This document shows, in pieces, positions 7,525-14,763 of a DNA stretch of 16,172 bases. The translations under genes and the position numbers were made by a program. The notes beneath the pieces were generated by a model, which was not told the origin of the DNA, searched no databases, and saw nothing but the letters and a program-made list of their open reading frames with translations. The stretch covers positions 1 to 16,172 of the forward strand of contig DAOQXO010000056.1 of the NCBI GenBank assembly GCA_035342635.1. The letters run 5' to 3'. Source of the DNA: CADEFQ01 sp035342635. Its GTDB lineage: Bacteria > Pseudomonadota > Gammaproteobacteria > Steroidobacterales > Steroidobacteraceae. The first letter of the stretch is position 1; each line of letters opens with the position of its first letter.

Positions 7525-10074
7525 TCAGAAGCGCAGGTTCACCTCGACACCGTACGAGCGCCCCGGCGCGTCGTGGATGAAGGCGCCGCCGAACTCCGGC
7601 GCCGGGATGACCTCGGCGAGGTAGTCCACATCCGAGAGGTTGCGGCCCCAGGCCGTAACCCCCCAGCGATCGCCCTGCAACGTGAGGCGCGCATTGAAGA
7701 TCTCGTACGGATCGCGCTTCAGCTTGGAGAGCTCACCCTGGCCGAAGCCGAAGCCGGTGAACAGGTTCGGGACGCGGTTCTTCTGCACCGGGTGGAACCA
7801 GGTCTCGCCGACGGCGGACATGTCGGCACGTGCGTGCAGTTCGAGGCCGTTGCCGCCGAGCGGCATCGTGAACTCGACGCCCGCGTTGCCGGTGTACTCC
7901 GGCGCATAGGGCACCTCGTTGCCGGCCGTGTACGGGCGACCGTCATAGCGATCGATTTCGCCGTCCGTGTAGCCGATGCCGGCGAACAGCGTGAAATAGT
8001 CCGACACCTTCCAGCGCGCGTCGAACTCCGCACCCTTGAGCGTGACCTCGTCGAGATTGGTGACCACGCGCAGCAGCCCGAAGGGTCCCGCGAAGAAGTT
8101 GAAGTACTGCATGTTCTCCACTTCCGTGTAGAACAGCGCGCCGTTCAGCAGCAGCCGGCGGTCGAACAGCTCGGCCTTGAGGCCGACCTCGGCGGCCTTC
8201 GAGACCTCCTTGCGGTAGTCGTCGTTGACGTCGGTGATGTTGAACACCGAATTGGCGTCGCAGACCGGCAGCGTGAAGTCCGGGCCGAGGCACAGGCCAC
8301 CGTAGGCCTGCGAAATCGTCGCCGCACTGCCCGTCGAATTGAAGCCACCGGAACGGAAGCCGTAGCCATAGGACGCAAACGCCGACCACTGCTCGGTAAC
8401 GCGCCAGTTGACCGAGAGCTTCGGCTGGAACTGGCTGTAGGTCCTGCTGCGATCCGGGATGCCGGTGGTCGCCAGCGCGGGATTGTCGGTATAAGCCGGG
8501 TTGATGTAGGGCTGCGTCGGGCTGTAGGCGGAGCCGAAGCCCGGGGTCTGCGCGAACGCATTCGCTCCGGTCGGCACGTTGTTGCTGACCTTGCGCCGCT
8601 CCTCGTCGTAGCGCACGGCCAGCGCCACCTCGAGCCCGTCGGTGATGTCGTAGGCGAGCTGGCCGAAGCCCGCGATGACCTCGCTCGACAGGTCGTCGTC
8701 ATACAGCAGGTCGGTCGGATTCGGGCCGCTCGTCGGCACGAAAACCTGCGCGAGGAACCCGGCGTCGTTGTCAGCGCCCTGCGAGACGACGACACGGCGG
8801 TCGATGTCCGCGAAGTACGCACCGCCGATCCAGCGCAGGCGCTGATCGCCGGGCGAGGCGAGGCGCAGCTCGACGCTCAAGTCCTCCTGGTCGCGCTGCT
8901 GGTACTGGTAGCCGTCGCAGGTCACCGGGCCGTAGGGCGGCAGGAAGCTCGTGACGAAGGTGCCGCTCGGCGCATAGAAGAACGGCGGCGGCAGCGGCGT
9001 ATCGGCCATGCGCGCGTCGTTTGACTCGATGCACGACTGGACACTGCTGTACAGGTTGAAGGCGGCACTCGTACCGTCGGTGATGAAGTTGTTGGTCTGG
9101 TCGTTGTAGGCGACGTAGCCCGTCAGCGTATTCGCGCCGACGCTCCATTCACCCTTCAGTGACACGTTGACGTTTTCCTGCTCGTTGACCGGCTTGACGT
9201 TGTTCAGGTAGGTGAACACGTGGTCGTTGGCATTCTCTTGGAAGATCGGCACGCCCAGACCGGCGGCCGCATCGGCCAGGGCGAGCGCGGCGTTGAAATT
9301 GATCGCGCCGGCCTCGAGCTTCGAGTACTTCGCCTTGAGGTCATACGCGCCGCCGCCGATGTCGAACAGCAGCCGGCCCTGCACGCCGGTTTCCTCGAAG
9401 TAATCCACGCAGTCATCGCAGCCGATGACGTGGTTGTCCCACTGGCCGTCGGTCTCGCGATGATAGGCCGAGAGGCTGCCCTTGACCGAGTCCGAGAGGC
9501 TGCCGCCGACCCACGCGTTCGCCTTGTAGCTGCTATCGCTGCCGATACCCGCGGACAGGTCGATCCGGGTCTCGTCGGTGGGCTTGCGGGTCGTGAGGAT
9601 GATGGCCCCGGCCAGCGCATTGCGGCCGTACAGCGCGCTCTGCGGGCCCTTCAGCACCTCGATCTGGGTGATCGCGTTCAGCTCCTGGTTGAGCGCCGTG
9701 GGGCTCGTCTGCAGCACCCCGTCGATCACGAGCGCGAAGTTGGTCTCTGAGTCGCGGCCGGTGTTGATGCCGCGGATGTTGACCTGCAGGTCGCCGATTT
9801 CGGCGGTCTGCACCTGCGCGAGACCGGGCGAGAGTGCGATGAAGTCCTGCGGGCGCTGGATACCGGCCGTCTGGATCTCGGCTGCCGTGAAGGCATCGAC
9901 GGTGGCCGGAACATCGAGCAGCACTTCCGCGCGCTGGCGGGCCGTCGTGACGACGACCTCCTGCAAAGCGGTGTCCTGCGCCCGGGCGGGGTCGCCTGCA
10001 ATGGCGGCAACGACTGCGGCTCCGATCAGGCTGGCGGTGTGGCGGCGATGCCGCTGGACTCGCTGTATGGACAT
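7525..10074 (-). CDS. TonB-dependent outer-membrane receptor
   Basis: An 849-residue outer-membrane transporter that takes up a scarce ligand using TonB/ExbBD energy. Residues 1-32 are a signal peptide (hydrophobic SLIGAAVVAAIAG, cleavage after ARA). A TonB-box-like stretch LQEVVVTTA (37-45) and a plug domain follow (about 55-165, with VLKGPQSALYGRNALAGAII). The remainder is a beta-barrel ending in an aromatic residue (GVEVNLRF). Six cysteines occur in probable external loops (CDDC, SCIES, TCDG, LCLG, VCDA), suggesting disulphides. The start ATG has AGGGAG about 8 bases upstream. The architecture is like the broad iron-complex/polymer receptor group often seen in sphingomonads and related oligotrophs; ligand unknown. 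It is divergent from the amidohydrolase gene and precedes ppc on the same strand. Confidence 0.95.
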   Translation of the reverse strand: MSIQRVQRHRRHTASLIGAAVVAAIAGDPARAQDTALQEVVVTTARQRAEVLLDVPATVDAFTAAEIQTAGIQRPQDFIALSPGLAQVQTAEIGDLQVNIRGINTGRDSETNFALVIDGVLQTSPTALNQELNAITQIEVLKGPQSALYGRNALAGAIILTTRKPTDETRIDLSAGIGSDSSYKANAWVGGSLSDSVKGSLSAYHRETDGQWDNHVIGCDDCVDYFEETGVQGRLLFDIGGGAYDLKAKYSKLEAGAINFNAALALADAAAGLGVPIFQENANDHVFTYLNNVKPVNEQENVNVSLKGEWSVGANTLTGYVAYNDQTNNFITDGTSAAFNLYSSVQSCIESNDARMADTPLPPPFFYAPSGTFVTSFLPPYGPVTCDGYQYQQRDQEDLSVELRLASPGDQRLRWIGGAYFADIDRRVVVSQGADNDAGFLAQVFVPTSGPNPTDLLYDDDLSSEVIAGFGQLAYDITDGLEVALAVRYDEERRKVSNNVPTGANAFAQTPGFGSAYSPTQPYINPAYTDNPALATTGIPDRSRTYSQFQPKLSVNWRVTEQWSAFASYGYGFRSGGFNSTGSAATISQAYGGLCLGPDFTLPVCDANSVFNITDVNDDYRKEVSKAAEVGLKAELFDRRLLLNGALFYTEVENMQYFNFFAGPFGLLRVVTNLDEVTLKGAEFDARWKVSDYFTLFAGIGYTDGEIDRYDGRPYTAGNEVPYAPEYTGNAGVEFTMPLGGNGLELHARADMSAVGETWFHPVQKNRVPNLFTGFGFGQGELSKLKRDPYEIFNARLTLQGDRWGVTAWGRNLSDVDYLAEVIPAPEFGGAFIHDAPGRSYGVEVNLRF

Positions 10075-10100
10075 CTTCGAGACTCCCTAGCTGCTTTCTG

Positions 10101-10112
10101 CCACTGCAGTGG
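10101..10112. promoter_or_regulatory. 12-bp perfect palindrome in the TonB receptor leader
   Basis: CCACTGCAGTGG is a perfect dyad 27 bases upstream of the receptor ATG, in what would be its 5' untranslated region. A second short inverted repeat, GCGCC-GTT-GGCGC, follows at 10115-10127. They could be a regulator site or an mRNA hairpin. No function is demonstrated. Confidence 0.4.
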
Positions 10113-10147
10113 AAGCGCCGTTGGCGCCCCGCCGCCCGGTCGTGCCG

Positions 10148-10174
10148 ATCCTAGCACGCGCATTGACCGTACAA
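10148..10174 (-). promoter_or_regulatory. Possible sigma-70 promoter for the TonB receptor
   Basis: On the minus strand TTGTAC (10169-10174) is followed after 15 bases by TAGGAT (10148-10153). Reading the -35 as CTTGTA gives a 16-base spacer. Transcription would start near 10141, leaving a leader of about 65 bases that includes the palindrome at 10101-10112. The match is moderate and the spacing slightly short. Confidence 0.3.
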
Positions 10175-10185
10175 GCAAGTGTTGT

Positions 10186-10238
10186 TGTCCGGACATTCGC
10201 TGCGGTCCCGTCCCGGGACTTGCCGGTGGACACGTGTC
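10186..10238. promoter_or_regulatory. Cluster of three perfect 10-bp palindromes in the divergent promoter region
   Basis: TGTCCGGACA (10186-10195), GTCCCGGGAC (10210-10219) and GACACGTGTC (10229-10238) are each exact dyads, with centres 24 and 19 bp apart. They lie between the divergent TonB receptor and amidohydrolase genes. They may be operator sites for a dimeric regulator, although the three half-sites differ (TGTCC, GTCCC, GACAC) and are not one repeated motif. Otherwise the roughly 270-bp gap shows no gene. Confidence 0.35.
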
Positions 10239-10336
10239 GCGATCACGCAACGACGGGGTGCGGCTGGTGGACGCCACGACCGTCGCCGGCCGGCAGCGGA
10301 AGCGCCGCGCTGCTAAGATTGAAAGTTCAGTTCAAT

Positions 10337-10341
10337 GGAGG
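10337..10341 (+). promoter_or_regulatory. Ribosome binding site selecting a GTG start for the amidohydrolase
   Basis: GGAGG lies 5 bases upstream of GTG at 10347. The alternative ATG at 10335 overlaps this site and has no site of its own. A weak -10-like TAAGAT is at 10314-10319, without a recognisable -35. Confidence 0.55.
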
Positions 10342-10346
10342 ATACG

Positions 10347-11198
10347 GTGCAGGCCATAGATATCGTTGCTGGAATCTGGACGCAGGACGCCCTTTCCTAT
10401 CGCCCTGGCTGGCAGGAGGAATTCTTCGCCGGCAAGATGAAATCAAAGACGAGCATGCAGGGCGTATCGCTCGAAGACATGCTGGCGCAGATGGCCGAGG
10501 CCGGCATCGAGAAGGCTTTCCTGTTTGCGCCCAAGGCGGGCCGCAAGGGCCTGCCAGGGTCGTTCCACCTGCCGTACGAGGTCGTGGCACGGGCCGTAGA
10601 GAAGTACCCGGGGCGTTTCTACGGTCTGGCGGGAGTCGATCCGTTCGAGGGCATGAACGGCGTGCGTGCGCTCGAGGACGCGGTCAAGAACATGGGCTTC
10701 ATCGGCGCGCACCTCTATCCGCACTGGTTCGATCTGCCGCCCGACCACGCGAAGTACTACCCCTTCTACGCCAAGTGCTGCGAGCTCGGAGTGCCGATCC
10801 AGATGCAGGTCGGCCAGTCGATGGTCTACGCGAAGGAGCAGCCGATGCGCAGCGTAGGGCGACCGATCCTGCTCGACGGCATCGCCTGCGACTTCCCCGA
10901 ACTCAAGCTGATCGGCATCCACGTCGGGATCCCGTGGACCGACGAGATAATCGCCATGGCCTGGAAGCACGCCAACGTGTACATCGGCTCCGACGCGCAC
11001 AGCCCGAAGTACTGGCCGCAGAGTTTCGTGAACTACATCAACAGCTACGGCCAGGACAAGGTGATGTTCGGCACCGATTTCCCGGTACTCGGCTTCAAGC
11101 GCACGATGGACGAGGTGCGGGCGCTCAACCTGCGCCCCGAGCCGCTGCGCAAGTTCCTGCGCGACAACGCGGCACGCGTCTACGGCCTCGACGGCTGA
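10347..11198 (+). CDS. Amidohydrolase-fold (Amidohydrolase_2) family protein lacking the N-terminal HxH motif
   Basis: A 283-residue TIM-barrel protein of the Amidohydrolase_2 group, which includes decarboxylases such as ACMSD and gamma-resorcylate decarboxylase as well as lactonases. Family-like landmarks are GAHLYPHW (120-127), IQMQVG (151-156), LIGIHVGIPW (188-197), a SDAHSPKYW segment and the C-terminal metal-type aspartate in MFGTDFP (Asp244), ending NAARVYGLDG. The usual N-terminal DxHxH metal ligands are absent: the first strand reads IDIVAGIWTQD. The IQMQ strand has Gln where a His is common. Activity is therefore uncertain; it may be metal-poor or use a different site. The GTG start is supported by GGAGG. 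A glutathione S-transferase gene begins 10 bases after its stop, so they are probably co-transcribed. Confidence 0.85.
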   Translation: MQAIDIVAGIWTQDALSYRPGWQEEFFAGKMKSKTSMQGVSLEDMLAQMAEAGIEKAFLFAPKAGRKGLPGSFHLPYEVVARAVEKYPGRFYGLAGVDPFEGMNGVRALEDAVKNMGFIGAHLYPHWFDLPPDHAKYYPFYAKCCELGVPIQMQVGQSMVYAKEQPMRSVGRPILLDGIACDFPELKLIGIHVGIPWTDEIIAMAWKHANVYIGSDAHSPKYWPQSFVNYINSYGQDKVMFGTDFPVLGFKRTMDEVRALNLRPEPLRKFLRDNAARVYGLDG

Positions 11199-11208
11199 GG
11201 CCGCTCCG

Positions 11209-11814
11209 GTGCAGATCATCGGCACGAATTCGAGTCCGTACACGCGCAAGGTGCGCGTGTGCGCCCTCGAGAAAGGCGTTGCGCACGAATTCGTCGTCGC
11301 GAGCCCGATGACGGGCAGCGCGGTAGTGCAGGCCGCCAACCCGCTCGGCAAGGTGCCGGTGCTCGTGCGTGCGGACGGTTCGCGGCTCATCGACTCGCCG
11401 CTGATCGCGGCTTACCTCGACGGACTCGCCGCCGAGCCGCGCCTGATCCCCACGGATGCGGCGCTGCGCGAGACCACGCAGCAGATCGAGGCGGTTGCCG
11501 ACGGGGTGCTCGACGCCGCGCTGCTGGTGCGCGTGGAGTCGTTGCGGCCGACCGCGCAGTACAACGAAGAATGGGTCTCGTGGCAGCTCGGCAAGGTGAA
11601 CCGCGGGCTCGCGTACCTCAGCGCGCTGCTGTCCGACCGCGAAATGTTCGTCGGCAGCGCCCTGACCCTTGCCGATATCGCGGTGGCGTGCTGCCTGGGC
11701 TACCTCGAGTTCCGCCTCCCCGAGCATGAATGGGGTACGCGCTACCCGAAGCTCGCGGCGCACCTCGACGCGCTCTCGCCGCGCGCATCGTTCGCCGACA
11801 CGGCGTTCGCCTAG
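11209..11814 (+). CDS. Glutathione S-transferase family protein
   Basis: A 201-residue cytosolic GST. The thioredoxin-like N-terminal domain shows SSPYTRKVRVCALEKG (8-23, catalytic Ser/Tyr region), NPLGKVPVL with the cis-proline Pro50, and IDSPLIAAYL, where Asp62-Ser63 replaces the commoner Glu-Ser of the glutathione gamma-glutamyl site. The helical C-terminal domain contains VGSALTLADIAVACCLGYLEF with the conserved N-capping Asp. The GTG start lies 10 bases after the amidohydrolase stop, and the TGAGG at that stop can act as its ribosome site. It could conjugate glutathione to electrophiles or act as an isomerase/lyase in degradation of an aromatic or halogenated compound; the substrate is not visible. 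Its TAG stop shares the CTAG at 11811-11814 with the convergent CoA-transferase stop. Confidence 0.92.
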   Translation: MQIIGTNSSPYTRKVRVCALEKGVAHEFVVASPMTGSAVVQAANPLGKVPVLVRADGSRLIDSPLIAAYLDGLAAEPRLIPTDAALRETTQQIEAVADGVLDAALLVRVESLRPTAQYNEEWVSWQLGKVNRGLAYLSALLSDREMFVGSALTLADIAVACCLGYLEFRLPEHEWGTRYPKLAAHLDALSPRASFADTAFA

Positions 11815-13040
11815 TCGGCTCCGGCTGCGACGGTTCCAGCCGCCTGCTCCGCCGTCATGGCGGCACCGCTCGCCAGCAGCGCATCGATCGCCTCCTCCGC
11901 CAGGCCTGCCTCGCGGAGCACTTCGCGCGAATGCTCGCCGAGGCGCGGCGCATGCCGCTCGATGCCGGCCGGCGTCGCGCCGAAATTCACCGGGAACGCG
12001 GGCAGGCGCAGCTTGCCCTCGGTGGGATGTTCGACGGACTTCCAGAAACCGACAGCATCGAGGTGTGGGTCGTGCGCCAGGTCCTCCAGGCTGTTGACCG
12101 CGATCGTCGGGACGTTCGTCGGCGCGAACAGGTCGAGCCATTCCTGCGTGGTGCGGGTCGCCATGATCTTCGCCGTCTCGGAGTAGGTCGCGTCGATGTG
12201 TTTGACGCGCGCGGCGAGCGTCGCGAAGCGCGGATCGGCGATCAGGTCGGGACGATCGACGGTCTTGCAGAAAGTCACCCAGTGCGCGTCGAGGTAAGGC
12301 AGGATCGCGATGTAGCCGTCCCTGGTCGGATACGGCCGGCGCTCCTGGCTCATCAGCCGCGTATAGCCCGGGCCGCCGATCGGCGGGTCGAAGGTCATGC
12401 CCCACAGGTGCTCGCCCATGACGAAATTGACCATCGTCTCGAACATGGGCACTTCGATTTCCTGCCCCTCGCCGGTGCGCTCACGGTGGAACAGCGCGGC
12501 GAGCACGGCGTAGACCACGGTGATCGCGGTCGTCTTGTCGGCGACCACGGTCGGCAGGTAGCGCGGTTCGCCGAGCACGAGCTTGTTGAGCATCGCGATG
12601 CCGCTCGCGGACTGGATCGAATCGTCGAGCGCGCCCTTGCTGCCGTAGGGACCATGCTTCGAATAGCCGTAGGCGCCGCAGTAGATGATCCGCGGATTCA
12701 CCTTTTTCATGTCTGCGTATTCGAGGCCGAGCTTGGTCATCACCTGCGGGCGGTTGTTGTGCACGAACACGTCCGCGGTTGCGACCAGCTGCAGCAGCGC
12801 CTCGCGCGCGCCGGGCACCTTGAGGTCGAGCACCAGGCTGCGCTTGTTGCGGTTGCAGGTGAGATAGAGCGCCGCCATGCCGGGATGGCGCGCCGCGCCC
12901 AGCGTGCGATTGCTGTCGCCGCGCGGCGCCTCGATCTTGATGACGTCGGCACCCATGTCGCCGAGGAACTGGCAGGCCCAGGGTCCGAGGACCACGCTGG
13001 TCAATTCAACGACACGAACGCCGTGCAGGGGTCCCGCCAT
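11811..13040 (-). CDS. CaiB/BaiF family (class III) CoA-transferase
   Basis: A 409-residue class III CoA-transferase that moves CoA between an acyl-CoA and a free carboxylic acid. Typical features are the N terminus GPLHGVRVVELTSVVLGPWA, LGDMGADVIKIEAPRGDSNR, NRNKRSLVLDLK, VFVHNNRPQV and the catalytic region KGALDDSIQSASGI, in which Asp139 aligns with the acyl-anhydride-forming aspartate. GEGQEIEVPMFETM and the C-terminal LGEHSREVLREAGL are also characteristic. ATG 13040 has GGGAG 6 bases upstream; the frame stays open to 13130, but the extra residues are unlike the family. It is divergent from the isochorismatase gene across a 113-bp gap with strong dyads. The organic acid cannot be assigned; carnitine, bile-acid, formyl, succinyl and itaconate types all share these features. 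Confidence 0.95.
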   Translation of the reverse strand: MAGPLHGVRVVELTSVVLGPWACQFLGDMGADVIKIEAPRGDSNRTLGAARHPGMAALYLTCNRNKRSLVLDLKVPGAREALLQLVATADVFVHNNRPQVMTKLGLEYADMKKVNPRIIYCGAYGYSKHGPYGSKGALDDSIQSASGIAMLNKLVLGEPRYLPTVVADKTTAITVVYAVLAALFHRERTGEGQEIEVPMFETMVNFVMGEHLWGMTFDPPIGGPGYTRLMSQERRPYPTRDGYIAILPYLDAHWVTFCKTVDRPDLIADPRFATLAARVKHIDATYSETAKIMATRTTQEWLDLFAPTNVPTIAVNSLEDLAHDPHLDAVGFWKSVEHPTEGKLRLPAFPVNFGATPAGIERHAPRLGEHSREVLREAGLAEEAIDALLASGAAMTAEQAAGTVAAGAD

Positions 13041-13052
13041 GCGCTGCTCCCG

Positions 13053-13107
13053 ACTCTTGCAGTAGATTTCGCGAAGCTTCACACCGGCACGTGGCCGTGG
13101 CAAGAGT
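13053..13107. promoter_or_regulatory. Spaced inverted repeat in the CoA-transferase/isochorismatase intergenic region
   Basis: ACTCTTGC (13053-13060) and GCAAGAGT (13100-13107) are exact reverse complements 39 bases apart, with GAAGCTTC, itself a palindrome, at 13073-13080 between them. The left copy lies just upstream of the CoA-transferase ribosome site. It could be a paired operator allowing looping, or chance. No -35/-10 pair was convincing. Confidence 0.3.
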
Positions 13108-13114
13108 ACTAACC

Positions 13115-13128
13115 GCAGCGTACGCTGC
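13115..13128. promoter_or_regulatory. 14-bp perfect palindrome, candidate operator upstream of the isochorismatase operon
   Basis: GCAGCGTACGCTGC is an exact 14-bp dyad, 25 bases before the ATG at 13154 and in the shared divergent region. Its GTAC core resembles the GT...AC arrangement of GntR-family operators, and a GntR/HutC-type gene lies at the window's right end. That link is inference only. Confidence 0.4.
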
Positions 13129-13153
13129 ATGGACGCCAGGCACAGGAGTCGCC

Positions 13154-13843
13154 ATGCAACCCAGCTACATAGACGATTTCACCCGACCCGTGACCGTGAG
13201 CGCCGCGAGCAGTGCGCTGCTGATCGTCGACATGCAGAACGCCAGCGGCAGTCGCGCGCACGGGCTCGGCCGGATGCTCGCGGCGCAGGGCCGGCTGGGC
13301 GAGGCCGAGTACCGCTACGCGCGCATCGAACAGCTGCTGATTCCCAACATCCGGCGCCTCGCGACCGCGTTTCGCGCCGCGGGTGCGCGCGTCATCTACG
13401 TGACCTACGGCTGCGCCCTGCCCGATTATTCCGACGCGCCGCTGCACCTGGCGAAGTGGCTCCGGGCGACACGCAACTGCGCGGGAAATCCCGAGCACGA
13501 GATCGTCGATGAACTCACGCCCGAGCCGGGCGAACTGGTCCTCAACAAGACCACGATCGGGGCATTCGCCTCCTCCGGGATCGAGGCGGCACTGCGCGGC
13601 ATGGGCGTCACCGAGATCGTCGTTACCGGCGTATCCACCAACAACTGCGTCGGCATGACGGCGATGGAGGCGGCCGATCGCCAGTTCGGTGTAGTGCTGG
13701 TCGACGATGCGACCGGCACCTGCAGCGACGAGATGCAGGCCGCGACCGTCAAGACCTTCAGGCGGCTGTGGGGCCGCGTCGCGACCACCGACGAAATCAT
13801 CGCCGAGCTCGCCGTCGCGCGTCGCGCGGGCGCGCGGGCTTGA
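13154..13843 (+). CDS. Isochorismatase-family cysteine hydrolase
   Basis: A 229-residue alpha/beta hydrolase of the isochorismatase/N-carbamoylsarcosine amidase superfamily. The catalytic triad is complete: Asp26 in LLIVDMQNA, Lys132 in LNKTTIGAF and Cys165 in VSTNNCVGMTAMEA, with the preceding VVTGVSTNN forming the usual cis-peptide region. The cysteine nucleophile points to hydrolysis of an amide, carbamoyl or similar bond (as in nicotinamidase, ureidoacrylate or N-carbamoyl amidases) rather than to the vinyl ether hydrolysis of true isochorismatases. ATG 13154 is preceded by AGGAG at 5 bases; the open frame back to 13091 has no such site. The EamA exporter gene overlaps its stop (TTGA), so they are translationally coupled. 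The exact substrate is unknown. Confidence 0.93.
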   Translation: MQPSYIDDFTRPVTVSAASSALLIVDMQNASGSRAHGLGRMLAAQGRLGEAEYRYARIEQLLIPNIRRLATAFRAAGARVIYVTYGCALPDYSDAPLHLAKWLRATRNCAGNPEHEIVDELTPEPGELVLNKTTIGAFASSGIEAALRGMGVTEIVVTGVSTNNCVGMTAMEAADRQFGVVLVDDATGTCSDEMQAATVKTFRRLWGRVATTDEIIAELAVARRAGARA

Positions 13844-14763
13844 GCGCACCGGGGGCCACCGCACGCTACCGGTTGCTCGGCGCACTCGCGGCAGCGGGGG
13901 GCGCGATGCTGTTTGCGAGCAAGGGCATCATCGCAAAGTTCGCCTATGCGCGCGACATCCCGTTCGAGGTGCTGGTCGTGGTGCGGGCACTGCTCGCACT
14001 GCCGCTGTTCTGGGCATTCGCGCTGCACCGCGAGCCGGCGCGCGTCATCAGGTCGACACGCTGGCAGACGATCGCCATGGCCGCCTTCGCCGGCATCGTC
14101 TGCTACTACGGCGGCGCGCTGCTCGACTTCCACGCGCTCACGTTCGTCGATGCCAGCGTCGAGCGGGTGCTGATCTTCAGCTATCCGGCCATGGTGGTCG
14201 CGATCGACTCGGCCATGCGGCGCAGTCGGCCCTCCGCCGGCGTGCTGACCGCGGTCGCGCTCACGTGGATCGGCATTTATTTCGCTGTGGGCGGCGGAGA
14301 CGCGGGCACGCTGCGGGCGAACCTGTACGGCTCGGCGCTGGTACTCGCCGCCGCGCTCTCGTACGCGATCTATTTCATGATCGGCGAGCGATGCACGCGC
14401 GAGATCGGCGCCAGCCGCTACACGCTGGTTGCGATGAGCGCGGCGGCCGCCGTGCTGCTCGTGCACGCGCTCGCGCGTGGCACGCTGCCGCGGCTCGCTG
14501 CCGTCGACCTGCAAGGCTGGCTGCTGCTCGCGATGCTCGCCGTGCTGTGCATGTTCGTGCCGGCGCTGCTCCAGGCCGAGGGCGTGCGCCGCCTCGGGGC
14601 GCAGCGCGGCGCCCTGGTCAGCACAGTGGGCCCGCCGACCACGATCGTGCTGGCGTGGCTGCTGTTCGGCGAACGGATGTCGTGGTTGCAGCTGGCCGGC
14701 GTGGCGCTGATCGTCTGCGGAATACTGGTCCTCGATCTCGCCGTCTTCACCCGTCGCCGGTGA
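13840..14763 (+). CDS. EamA/DMT-superfamily transporter
   Basis: A 307-residue inner-membrane permease of the drug/metabolite transporter superfamily, with about ten hydrophobic helices in two EamA repeats (roughly 10-135 and 150-300). The second repeat ends with the family pattern VSTVGPPTTIVLAWLLFGER...LQLAGVALIVCGIL. Such proteins usually export amino acids, nucleosides or other metabolites. The start is inferred as TTG 13840, overlapping the isochorismatase TGA (TTGA); the open frame back to 13768 encodes an Arg-rich stretch antagonistic to a membrane N terminus and lies inside the preceding gene. No separate ribosome site is seen, as expected with coupled translation. It may export the hydrolase product or a toxic intermediate. 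Its last 17 bases overlap the convergent CitE-like gene. Confidence 0.9.
   Translation: MSAPGATARYRLLGALAAAGGAMLFASKGIIAKFAYARDIPFEVLVVVRALLALPLFWAFALHREPARVIRSTRWQTIAMAAFAGIVCYYGGALLDFHALTFVDASVERVLIFSYPAMVVAIDSAMRRSRPSAGVLTAVALTWIGIYFAVGGGDAGTLRANLYGSALVLAAALSYAIYFMIGERCTREIGASRYTLVAMSAAAAVLLVHALARGTLPRLAAVDLQGWLLLAMLAVLCMFVPALLQAEGVRRLGAQRGALVSTVGPPTTIVLAWLLFGERMSWLQLAGVALIVCGILVLDLAVFTRRR

Noticed and set aside
7573..9024. Plus-strand open frame of 483 codons opposite the TonB receptor
   Set aside because: Shadow frame: charged, repetitive composition and no ribosome site or domain.
10109..10346. Possible coding extension upstream of the amidohydrolase
   Set aside because: The open frame here runs out of phase with the amidohydrolase and has no family similarity. 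The region instead contains promoter-like and palindromic signals.
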